Shown piece by piece: positions 1 through 6,923 of a stretch of 36,564 bases of DNA. The translations under genes and the position numbers were made by a program. This DNA comes from Desulfonatronovibrio sp. GTDB taxonomy: Bacteria; Desulfobacterota; Desulfovibrionia; Desulfovibrionales; Desulfonatronovibrionaceae. Numbering within the stretch: the stretch's first letter is position 1; each line of letters begins with the position of its first letter. The stretch is from contig SKKD01000016.1 of assembly GCA_007121655.1 (NCBI GenBank), positions 1 through 36,564 of the forward strand. The letters are read 5' to 3'. Under the pieces are notes generated by a model. That model saw only the letters and a program-made list of their open reading frames with translations, did not search any database and was not told the DNA's origin.

Positions 1-29
1 ACCCGCTCTGCCAATTGAGCTACCGGGAA
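1..29 (-). tRNA. tRNA, 5' part only (cut by window edge)
   Basis: The reverse complement begins with a seven-base acceptor strand TTCCCGG, then TA, then a D-arm of GCTC, loop AATTGGCA and GAGC, which is the canonical start of a tRNA. The anticodon and 3' half lie off the window, so the isotype cannot be read. The bases after the D-arm (GGGT) are reminiscent of tRNA-Asn, but that is only a guess. It lies in the same orientation as proVWX and is separated from it by a terminator hairpin. Confidence 0.8.
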
Positions 30-30
30 C

Positions 31-75
31 AAATAAAACATCTTTCGCAGGCAAGGTTACTTCCCTGCGAAAGAT
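31..75 (-). terminator. Rho-independent terminator after proX
   Basis: A perfect 12-bp inverted repeat (ATCTTTCGCAGG at 40-51, its complement at 64-75) encloses a 12-nt loop. On the minus strand the stem is followed by the T-rich stretch GTTTTATTT. It lies 52 bases past the proX stop and just before the tRNA, so it separates the importer operon from the tRNA gene. Confidence 0.75.
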
Positions 76-127
76 TTGGCTTTTATGACAGCTTAATTCA
101 TATGTCAATATTTTTTTCAGGCAACAG

Positions 128-982
128 TTATCTGCCAAGCCACTCGTTGACCAGTTCGGGATTGTCGTTGATAAAGGTCTTGGCGCTTTCGTAAGGGTCT
201 GCTCCCCTCTCCTGATTCATGACCATGACAGTGGCCATTTGTTCCTGAGTCCAGTAGAAATTATCCAGGAAGTTGTACACCTCTGGCATATCATCTTTCA
301 GACCTTGACGAACGATGGTCGCGATATATTCTTCATCGCCGTAAACGTTCTTGGGATCTTCCAGATACTTCAGGTTCCAGCGGCCGAATTTCCAGTGGGG
401 AGACCAGCCGGTCACTGCAACCCATTCCTCGTTTTGAATAGCGTCCAGTAAAGCCGCGGCCATGGTTGCACCACTGCCCTCAACCAGTTCGATATTGGTC
501 AGCTCGTATTCTTCTATCACATCCTCTGTCAGTCTCATTATACCGGCTCCCGGATCAATTCCTACTATCCTGCCTCTGAATTTGTCGGCATGATCATTCA
601 TTTCGTCGATGGATTCGATGGTTACGTACTCAGGAACAACCAGGCCGATCTTGGCGCCGTGAGCCAAAGGACCAAGATTTTCAACCTGACCTTCCAGTTG
701 TTCATAATAAGAGGCATGCGTCACAGGCAGCCATGCTGTTACCATGCCGTCGGCATCTCCAGTGGATATGGCCTGCCACATTGCCGCTGCGCCTACAGGA
801 AGGACTTCAACATTATAGCCGAGTTCTTCCTGCAAAACCGCCTGTGCGACATAAGTGCTGGCTACGGCACAATCCCACTCCACATATGTAAGGGTAACAT
901 TGCCCTGTGCCTCGGCCTTGGCCGGGGAAAAGCCCATCAGCAGGGCCAGCATCGAAAATACAAACAATCCTTTCTTAAACAT
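128..982 (-). CDS. proX: Glycine betaine/proline ABC transporter substrate-binding protein
   Basis: This is the periplasmic binding protein of a compatible-solute importer, 284 aa. The first ~25 residues form a Sec signal peptide (MFKKGLFVFSMLALLMGFSPAKAEA). The rest fits the OpuAC family: YVEWDCAVASTYVA near the N-terminus, a Trp-rich core, and VTGWSPHWKF around residues 190-200, a family hallmark that supplies aromatic residues for quaternary-amine binding. The ATG is preceded by a strong AGGAGG-like site. It is the last gene of proV-proW-proX, 87 bases after proW, with two hairpins in the gap. The family binds glycine betaine, proline betaine or choline; which one is used here cannot be read. 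Family assignment is firm. Confidence 0.92.
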   Translation of the reverse strand: MFKKGLFVFSMLALLMGFSPAKAEAQGNVTLTYVEWDCAVASTYVAQAVLQEELGYNVEVLPVGAAAMWQAISTGDADGMVTAWLPVTHASYYEQLEGQVENLGPLAHGAKIGLVVPEYVTIESIDEMNDHADKFRGRIVGIDPGAGIMRLTEDVIEEYELTNIELVEGSGATMAAALLDAIQNEEWVAVTGWSPHWKFGRWNLKYLEDPKNVYGDEEYIATIVRQGLKDDMPEVYNFLDNFYWTQEQMATVMVMNQERGADPYESAKTFINDNPELVNEWLGR

Positions 983-1013
983 AATTACCTCCTGGTTATC
1001 AATTTACAAAAAA

Positions 1014-1051
1014 AACCTTGTAATAAGGTTAACTTCGCCAGGGCGGCGAAG
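1014..1051 (-). promoter_or_regulatory. Two hairpins in the proW-proX gap
   Basis: Reading the minus strand, the proW-proX gap holds first a perfect 7-bp stem with a 5-nt loop (CTTCGCC/GGCGAAG, 1033-1051). A 6-bp stem (AACCTT/AAGGTT, 1014-1030) follows and runs straight into eight T residues (1008-1015). The second has the shape of an intrinsic terminator but is AT-rich, so it may terminate only in part. The pair could set the proX dose or protect the upstream mRNA from 3' decay. The structures are seen; the function is inferred. Confidence 0.55.
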
Positions 1052-1069
1052 ATACGCAACTTCTGAATT

Positions 1070-1903
1070 CTATTGTTTAGCCAGCTTCTGCAGGACCCTG
1101 TCCAGAATTATAGCCACAATAACAATGCCGATACCGGCTTCAAAGCCTGCACCGGGCTGAAGCCTCTGAATGGCTCTCCATACTTCTCCTCCCAGGCCTC
1201 GGGCACCGATCATCGCAGCAATAACCACCATGGACAGCGCCAGCATGATTGTCTGGTTGACCCCGCCCATAATAGTGGCCTTGGCCAGGGGAAGCTGAAT
1301 TTTGAAAAGCTTCTGCCACCTGTCCGCTCCAAACGCATCAGCACATTCAACAAGCTCTTTAGGCACCTGTCTGATGCCAAGAGTGGTGAATCTGATGGCC
1401 GGCGGCATGGAAAAAATTACCGTTGCAAAGATAGCCGCCACTCTTCCCAGACCGAAAAAGGGTATGGCCGGTATCAGATAGACAAAGGCCGGCAACGTCT
1501 GCATAAAATCCAGCACGGGACGGACAACATTAAAGGCGTGGGTGTTGAGAGCGCAGAATATACCAATGGGAATGCCGATTGAAATGGCTATAAGGGTAGC
1601 AACCAGTACAAGTGACAGAGTACTCACTGTCGCAGACCACAGACCAAGATTCCAGATCAGCCCCAGACCCAGGAAGGTAAATACGCTTACCCCTCTTTGC
1701 CTGGTAAGATAAAAAACTATGGCGGTCAGAATTAATATCATCAAAATGGGATGAACGGCCATCATGCCCGATTCCATTACCCGTATGCCCTGATCCGCCA
1801 CAGCAGAAAAAGCCTTGGTGGCAAAGGCCAGGTGTGTGACCAGAAAATTCAGGACAGCCTCTATGGCATCTCCCAGGGGGATTCTTGGAAGTTCAAAACT
1901 CAT
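1070..1903 (-). CDS. proW: Glycine betaine/proline ABC transporter permease
   Basis: Inner-membrane permease of the betaine importer, 277 aa, of the ProW/OpuAB type. Several hydrophobic segments are visible: ~52-68, 75-110, 140-165 and 215-235. The cytoplasmic coupling loop of binding-protein-dependent permeases lies around 180-215 (ECADAFGADRWQKLFKIQLPLAKATIMGGVNQTIMLALSMVVIAAMIG), with the EAA-like motif. Its start overlaps the proV stop by four bases (ATGA), which indicates translational coupling. It should form a homodimer with two ProV subunits and receive substrate from ProX. Confidence 0.93.
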   Translation of the reverse strand: MSFELPRIPLGDAIEAVLNFLVTHLAFATKAFSAVADQGIRVMESGMMAVHPILMILILTAIVFYLTRQRGVSVFTFLGLGLIWNLGLWSATVSTLSLVLVATLIAISIGIPIGIFCALNTHAFNVVRPVLDFMQTLPAFVYLIPAIPFFGLGRVAAIFATVIFSMPPAIRFTTLGIRQVPKELVECADAFGADRWQKLFKIQLPLAKATIMGGVNQTIMLALSMVVIAAMIGARGLGGEVWRAIQRLQPGAGFEAGIGIVIVAIILDRVLQKLAKQ

Positions 1904-3093
1904 GGGTTACCTCCGCGCTCGGCAATGGCCGCCATAAGGATGCCCTTGACGATTATGCCTTTTAGCTTGTCGTTTTCATCAACAACCGCCACAGGATGAG
2001 AAATCCCCTGCATCAGGGCGAACAGTTCCGAAGCGGCCGTGCCCGGGGATACTTTAGCGATATCTTTGACAATGGCAGGCTCGAGACTCTTTTCTCCTTT
2101 TTCTATCAGCCCGGCTACCTGGTCGGCAAAGACAATTCCCTGCAGCCTGTTCCCCTTATCCAGGACAAACAGGGAAGCTATTGCGTTGTTCTTCATCTTG
2201 CGCATGGCCGTTCTCGGACCATCCGTACCCAGATAGGCTACGTCCTGTGACTTCTTCATGATTGTCTCAGCTGTCAGAACCTTGGTGATATCCACTTCTT
2301 CAACAAATTTGGCCACGTACTCGTTGGATGGATTCATCAGGATGTCTTCAGGGGTGCCGATCTGGACTACAGCTCCGTCCTTCATAAGCACAATCCTGTC
2401 CCCAAGCTTCAGGGCCTCATCAAGATCATGGCTGATAAAGACAATTGTTTTGCGCATGGTTTGCTGGAGACTTATGAGTTCGTCCTGCATGTCTCGCCTG
2501 ATTAGGGGATCCAGGGCGCTGAAGGCCTCATCCATGAGCAGCATGTCAGGATCAAGGGCCAGCGCCCTGGCCAGACCGACTCTTTGCTGCATTCCTCCGG
2601 ACAATTCATAGGGAAATTTATCTCCCCAACCTTTAAGTCCTACAAGTTCCAGCGCCTTTTCAGCCTTTTCCCTGCGTACGGTTTTGTCCGCGTTCTGGAT
2701 CTCCAGGCCGAATTCAACATTATGGATTACATTGCGGTGAGGAAAAAGGGCAAAATTCTGGAAAACCATGCCGAATTTTTCCCGCCTGAATTCGCGCAAC
2801 TTTTCCTTGTTCAGCTTGCGCACATCCTGACCGTCCACGATAATCTCTCCGGAGGTAGGCTCAAAAAGGCGGTTGATACAACGAACCAGGGTGGATTTTC
2901 CGCTTCCGGAAAGCCCCATCACAACTACTATTTCGCCTTCGTTTACATTGAATGAAACATTGTTGACTCCGACCACCGACCCTGTTTTGGCCTGAATCTC
3001 ATCTTTGGCCTTGCCTTGTTCAAGCATGGCCAAAGCTTTTTTGGGATGGTCCCCGAAAATCTTGGTGACGTTTTTAAGTTCAATTTTTGCCAT
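1900..3093 (-). CDS. proV: Glycine betaine/proline ABC transporter ATP-binding protein
   Basis: ATPase of the importer, 397 aa, the usual ProV length. Residues ~1-45 carry the ProV-type extension before the core (KKALAMLEQGKAKDEI). Walker A is GLSGSGKST (~60), the signature is LSGGMQQRVGLARAL, and Walker B is MLLMDEAFSALDP. Two CBS modules follow from ~280 to the end (TIMKKSQDVAYL, AVVDENDKLKGIIV). In OpuA and ProU transporters these CBS domains take part in ionic-strength gating. It is the first gene of the operon, and its upstream region contains a 43-bp palindrome. Import of betaine protects against osmotic stress. Confidence 0.95.
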   Translation of the reverse strand: MAKIELKNVTKIFGDHPKKALAMLEQGKAKDEIQAKTGSVVGVNNVSFNVNEGEIVVVMGLSGSGKSTLVRCINRLFEPTSGEIIVDGQDVRKLNKEKLREFRREKFGMVFQNFALFPHRNVIHNVEFGLEIQNADKTVRREKAEKALELVGLKGWGDKFPYELSGGMQQRVGLARALALDPDMLLMDEAFSALDPLIRRDMQDELISLQQTMRKTIVFISHDLDEALKLGDRIVLMKDGAVVQIGTPEDILMNPSNEYVAKFVEEVDITKVLTAETIMKKSQDVAYLGTDGPRTAMRKMKNNAIASLFVLDKGNRLQGIVFADQVAGLIEKGEKSLEPAIVKDIAKVSPGTAASELFALMQGISHPVAVVDENDKLKGIIVKGILMAAIAERGGNP

Positions 3094-3209
3094 TAATAAA
3101 CCTGTGGTTTTGGTGTAAAAAATACAGTATTGCCTGATTACATTCTAACTAATTAACATAATGACCGATAATGTCAAGACATCGTATTTTAGCTACTGCA
3201 CCAGGCTGA

Positions 3210-3252
3210 GTGTATTCATTATAAATTACATACGTAATATTATTGAATACAC
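3210..3252. repeat. 43-bp near-palindrome, operator candidate
   Basis: GTGTATTCA at 3210-3218 is matched by TGAATACAC at 3244-3252, and the inner halves (AAATTAC, GTAATATTA) also pair around the centre ATAC. The symmetry covers almost the whole 43 bases, which suits a dimeric or tetrameric repressor or a long cruciform. It lies 117-159 bases upstream of proV and about 250 upstream of lysS. No regulator can be named. Confidence 0.6.
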
Positions 3253-3266
3253 TTTCCTCTTTTTTC

Positions 3267-3351
3267 AAAATCTTTTTTAAAACGTTAGATTTTACTTTTT
3301 ATCAGATGCATGAATAAATTTTTTCCATTGCTTAAAGTGCTTTCATCTGAT
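3267..3351. repeat. Two further inverted repeats upstream of lysS
   Basis: AAAATCT (3267-3273) pairs with AGATTTT (3287-3293) over a 13-base loop. ATCAGATG (3301-3308) pairs with CATCTGAT (3344-3351) over a 35-base loop. Both pairs are perfect. In AT-rich DNA the first could be chance; the 8-base pair is somewhat less likely to be. Confidence 0.35.
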
Positions 3352-3489
3352 CATTTAGAAATAGCCACCTGTTCAACGAAAGAGTTTGAGAAGATCAGGC
3401 CGGGCAAAAAGCCATTTTCTTGACGTTTCAATCAAATTTCAATAATTGTAGAGTTTATTTACCTGATCTGGGCAAAATCCCAGCTAACC

Positions 3490-3494
3490 AAGGA
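3490..3494 (+). promoter_or_regulatory. Ribosome binding site that sets the lysS start
   Basis: AAGGA stands six bases before the TTG codon at 3501. The longer reading frame that opens with TTG at 3420 has no such site and would add 27 residues that do not look like the LysS N-terminus. The internal TTG is therefore preferred. Confidence 0.55.
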
Positions 3495-3500
3495 TTCAAC

Positions 3501-5012
3501 TTGAACAAACAAAAACAGAACGAACCAAGCGAAAGCCAGATTATTCAACATCGCCGGCAAAAAGCCAGACTGCTTACAGAAAACCAGGTGCCGTTGTTTC
3601 CCAACTCCTTTCGCAAAAAATTCGATATCTCATATATCATCGCTGAAAACAGCGAGTTAAGCGCAAAAGAGCTTGAAAATCCGGGCAAAATTTACAGCGC
3701 AGCCGGCAGAATCATGGCCCTGCGCTCATTTGGAAAGGTCACTTTCATTCAGATCCAGGACCACACGGATAGAATTCAGGTATTTGTCCAGCGCGACATA
3801 CTGGGCCAGGATAATTATCAGATATTCAAAAAATTCGACATTGGGGATATCGTCGGAGTTGAGGGAGACCTTTTCAGGACTAAAACCGGGGAGCTGACCA
3901 TAAATGCCGGTAAAATCACCCTTTTGTCCAAGTCCATGCGTCCCTTGCCGGAGAAATACCACGGCCTGAAAGATGTTGAGACAAGGTATCGTCAGAGATA
4001 TATTGATCTGCTGGTGAATCCAAGGGCCAAGGAGATATTCGTGGCCAGAACCATGATCGTCAAGCATCTCCGCGATTTCCTGGACCATCAGGGCTTCATG
4101 GAGGTGGAAACGCCCATGATGCAGTCCATTCCCGGCGGCGCAACCGCCAGACCATTCCAGACTCATCACAACGCCCTGGACATGAAGCTTTACCTGCGGA
4201 TTGCTCCTGAGCTCTACCTGAAAAGGCTTTTGGTGGGAGGCTTTGAAAAGGTTTATGAGATAAACCGCAATTTCCGCAATGAAGGGATCTCAACCCAGCA
4301 TAATCCCGAATTTACAATGCTCGAATTCTACTGGGCTTACGTGGACTTTAATGAGCTTATGTCTCTGACCGAAGAAATGCTTTCCGCCCTGGCTTTAAAA
4401 ATGTTTGACAGCACCAGAATCATTTATCAGCAAAATACCATAGACCTCACTCCTCCCTGGACCAGGCTCTCCTTTTATCAATCGCTGGAGACAATCGGAG
4501 GGCTGAAAAAAGAAGATTACCAGAATCCGGAAAATGCAGGATTACTGGTCAAAAAACTGGGAGAAAATGTACAGACCGGTGAAAAATTAGGCAAAATGCA
4601 GGCCAAGCTTTTTGATATTCTGGTTGAGCCCAAGCTGATTCAGCCTCACTTTATCTATCACTATCCAACCGATATCTCTCCTCTTTCCAGAAAAAACGAT
4701 GATGACCCAACCATTACCGACAGATTTGAGCTTTTCATTGCCGGCAGGGAAATGGCCAATGCCTTCTCTGAATTAAATGATCCCTGGGACCAGAAGGAAC
4801 GTTTTGAGGACCAGACCAGGGAAAAGGACGCCGGCGATGACGAAGCCCACTTTATGGACGAGGATTACCTGAGAGCCCTTGAATACGGAATGCCCCCCGC
4901 CGGAGGCGAGGGAATAGGCGTTGACCGCCTGGTTATGCTCTTTACCGACTCGGCCTCCATCCGCGAGGTAATTCTCTTCCCCTTACTACGTCCGGAGGCT
5001 GCAAGCAGCTGA
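3501..5012 (+). CDS. lysS: Lysyl-tRNA synthetase, class II
   Basis: Charges tRNA-Lys with lysine; cytoplasmic. With the TTG start at 3501 the protein is 503 aa, close to the bacterial norm. Residues ~60-150 form the OB-fold anticodon-binding domain (GRIMALRSFGKVTFIQIQD). The class II core follows: motif 1 (FLDHQGFMEVETPMMQSIPGGATARPF), motif 2 (FEKVYEINRNFRNEGISTQHNPEFTMLEFY) and motif 3 at the C-terminus (GGEGIGVDRLVMLFTDSASIREVILFPLLRPE). The stop overlaps the lolC start by one base (TGATG), so it heads the envelope operon. The ORF-track start at 3420 remains possible but lacks a ribosome site. Confidence 0.95.
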   Translation: MNKQKQNEPSESQIIQHRRQKARLLTENQVPLFPNSFRKKFDISYIIAENSELSAKELENPGKIYSAAGRIMALRSFGKVTFIQIQDHTDRIQVFVQRDILGQDNYQIFKKFDIGDIVGVEGDLFRTKTGELTINAGKITLLSKSMRPLPEKYHGLKDVETRYRQRYIDLLVNPRAKEIFVARTMIVKHLRDFLDHQGFMEVETPMMQSIPGGATARPFQTHHNALDMKLYLRIAPELYLKRLLVGGFEKVYEINRNFRNEGISTQHNPEFTMLEFYWAYVDFNELMSLTEEMLSALALKMFDSTRIIYQQNTIDLTPPWTRLSFYQSLETIGGLKKEDYQNPENAGLLVKKLGENVQTGEKLGKMQAKLFDILVEPKLIQPHFIYHYPTDISPLSRKNDDDPTITDRFELFIAGREMANAFSELNDPWDQKERFEDQTREKDAGDDEAHFMDEDYLRALEYGMPPAGGEGIGVDRLVMLFTDSASIREVILFPLLRPEAASS

Positions 5013-6241
5013 TGACTTTTGAACTTTTTATAGCCATGCGCTACCTCCGGGCCAAAAGAAAGCAGGCATTTATTTCCGTCATCTCACTTGTATCCATTAT
5101 GGGCGTGGCCCTGGGCGTGGCCGCACTGATCATTGTCCTGGGAGTGATGAACGGATTCAGCCAGAACCTCCGGGATAAAATTTTGGGAATAAACGCTCAT
5201 GTCATGGTGGGCGACTATACCGGAGGCATTGCAAATTACGATGCGCTATCCAGACAACTGAACTCACTGCCGGGAGTCAGGGGTTCGGCACCCTTTATTT
5301 ATACCGAAGTCATGGTAAGCGCTCCAGGGGGAGTAAAAGGAGTGGTTCTGCGGGGGATTGATCCCGGAGAATCTTCGGAAGTTCTGACCCTTGACCAGGA
5401 AATGATTCTTGGGCGGGTAGGCGATCTTGACAATGAAAAGGAATTTCCGGGCATAATTATTGGTCAGGAACTTTCCTCCACAATAGGTGTGAATTTCGGA
5501 GATACCGTCAACGTTCTTTCTCCCTCCGGCTCCAGGACTGCTGCAGGCTTTACCCCCCAGATAAGTGTTTTTGAAGTTCGCGGAATTTTTAAAACCGGCA
5601 TGTATGAGTATGACAGTTCTTTTGGCTATACCTCCATCAATGCTGCTCAGTCCATCCTGGGATTCAGGGAAGACATGGTTACCGGCATGGAGGTCAGGGT
5701 TCACGATGTTGACCGGGCTCATATAGTCTCGGCAACCATTGACGACTTCCTTGGAGGCTATCCCTATTACGTGCGCAACTGGATGGAAATGAACCAGAAC
5801 CTTTTCGCCGCTCTTCAGCTGGAAAAAATCGCCATGGGCATAATACTGGCCATGATAGTTCTGGTTGGATCATTCAGCATTGTCACCGCCCTGGTCATGC
5901 TGGTCATGGAAAAAACCAGGGATATTGCCATTTTGATGTCCATGGGAGCCACCAGGTCCCTGATTCGAAGAATTTTCACCCTTCTGGGAATGCTCATCGG
6001 AGCCGTGGGCACGGCTCTGGGCTTTATATTCGGCCTGGGGATCAGCCATCTGCTCAAGGAATACCAGTTTATCCGGCTTCCTGCTGATGTTTACTATCTT
6101 GATCACCTTCCTGTCCTCCATCAGACACAGGATCTGATAATCATCGGGCTGGCGGCCATGTTTCTCTGCTTTCTGGCGACTATCTATCCGGCCCGCAAGG
6201 CTTCAAATCTGAACCCGGCTGACGCTTTAAGATATGAATGA
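5012..6241 (+). CDS. lolC: Lipoprotein-releasing ABC transporter permease (LolC/E family)
   Basis: Inner-membrane permease that extracts mature lipoproteins and hands them to LolA; 409 aa. Topology is typical: one N-terminal membrane helix (~20-45), a large periplasmic MacB-like domain (~46-265), then three helices (~272-300, ~320-345, ~375-395). The N-terminus (FELFIAMRYLRAKRKQAFISVISLVSIMGVALGVAALIIVLGVMNGF) and C-terminus (ATIYPARKASNLNPADALRYE) are family signatures. It is joined to lysS by a 1-base overlap and to lolD by an 8-base overlap. Only one permease gene is present here, so the complex may be a homodimer (LolF-like) or the partner may lie elsewhere. Confidence 0.93.
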   Translation: MTFELFIAMRYLRAKRKQAFISVISLVSIMGVALGVAALIIVLGVMNGFSQNLRDKILGINAHVMVGDYTGGIANYDALSRQLNSLPGVRGSAPFIYTEVMVSAPGGVKGVVLRGIDPGESSEVLTLDQEMILGRVGDLDNEKEFPGIIIGQELSSTIGVNFGDTVNVLSPSGSRTAAGFTPQISVFEVRGIFKTGMYEYDSSFGYTSINAAQSILGFREDMVTGMEVRVHDVDRAHIVSATIDDFLGGYPYYVRNWMEMNQNLFAALQLEKIAMGIILAMIVLVGSFSIVTALVMLVMEKTRDIAILMSMGATRSLIRRIFTLLGMLIGAVGTALGFIFGLGISHLLKEYQFIRLPADVYYLDHLPVLHQTQDLIIIGLAAMFLCFLATIYPARKASNLNPADALRYE

Positions 6242-6923
6242 TTATTTATACAAACTGGAAAAGGTCAGTAAGGCCTTTTCCCAGGCAACAGAGTCCATAG
6301 AGATTCTTAAAGAAATCGATCTGTACATAAAGGATGGCCAGTCTCTGGCAATCCTGGGAGCTTCCGGCTCGGGTAAAAGCACCCTGCTGCACATCCTGGG
6401 AGGACTGGACAGTCCTGACTCGGGCAGAGTGTTTTTCAGGGATAAGGACCTGACGGCAATCTCACCAGAACAACAGGCGGCCCTGAGGCGGGAACAGATC
6501 GGTTTTATCTTTCAGTTTCACCACCTTCTCCCCGAATTCAGCACTGTGGAAAACGTGGCCATACCTGCAATTTTAAGCGGTCTTGATAAAAAATCAGCCA
6601 GACTGAAAGCCCTTGAAGCTCTTAACCAGGTAGGACTTGAAGGCAGGGCTGATCAGAGCGTAACCACACTTTCCGGAGGAGAAAGCCAGAGAGTGGCCAT
6701 TGCCAGGGCCATTATTTCCGGACCTAAGGTTCTCCTGGCGGATGAACCCACAGGAAACCTTGACGTGCACAAGGGTCGGGATATAGGAGAACTTCTTTTA
6801 AGACTCAACCGGGATCTCGGAATGACATTGATCGTGGTTACTCACAACCTCGATCTGGCTTCAAATATGAACCTTAACTACGAACTAAGATCAGGTAAAC
6901 TTTATGCTGTCAAAGAACAATAA
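6234..6923 (+). CDS. lolD: Lipoprotein-releasing ABC transporter ATP-binding protein
   Basis: Cytoplasmic ATPase of the Lol system, 229 aa. Walker A is GASGSGKST (~41-49), the Q-loop is FIFQFHHLLPEF, the signature is LSGGESQRVAIARAI, Walker B is VLLADEPTGNLD, and the H-loop is VVTHN. The FQ(F/H)HLLPEF stretch is typical of LolD, in line with the flanking lolC. It overlaps lolC by 8 bases and bamA by 20, which implies tight translational coupling. Confidence 0.95.
   Translation: MNDYLYKLEKVSKAFSQATESIEILKEIDLYIKDGQSLAILGASGSGKSTLLHILGGLDSPDSGRVFFRDKDLTAISPEQQAALRREQIGFIFQFHHLLPEFSTVENVAIPAILSGLDKKSARLKALEALNQVGLEGRADQSVTTLSGGESQRVAIARAIISGPKVLLADEPTGNLDVHKGRDIGELLLRLNRDLGMTLIVVTHNLDLASNMNLNYELRSGKLYAVKEQ

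Larger units (their letters stand above)
3094..3500. other. Divergent intergenic region proV / lysS
   Basis: About 400 AT-rich bases between divergent genes. It holds three inverted repeats, at 3210-3252, 3267-3293 and 3301-3351. On the minus strand TTGACA (plus coordinates 3172-3177) could be a proV -35 box, but no convincing -10 follows at normal spacing. On the plus strand TTGACG at 3420 has no clear -10 either. No protein-coding ORF is supported apart from the possible but unlikely upstream extension of lysS. Confidence 0.5.

Noticed and set aside
3420-3500. N-terminal extension of LysS from TTG at 3420
   Set aside because: No ribosome site before it, the 27 added residues do not resemble the family, and AAGGA precedes the TTG at 3501.
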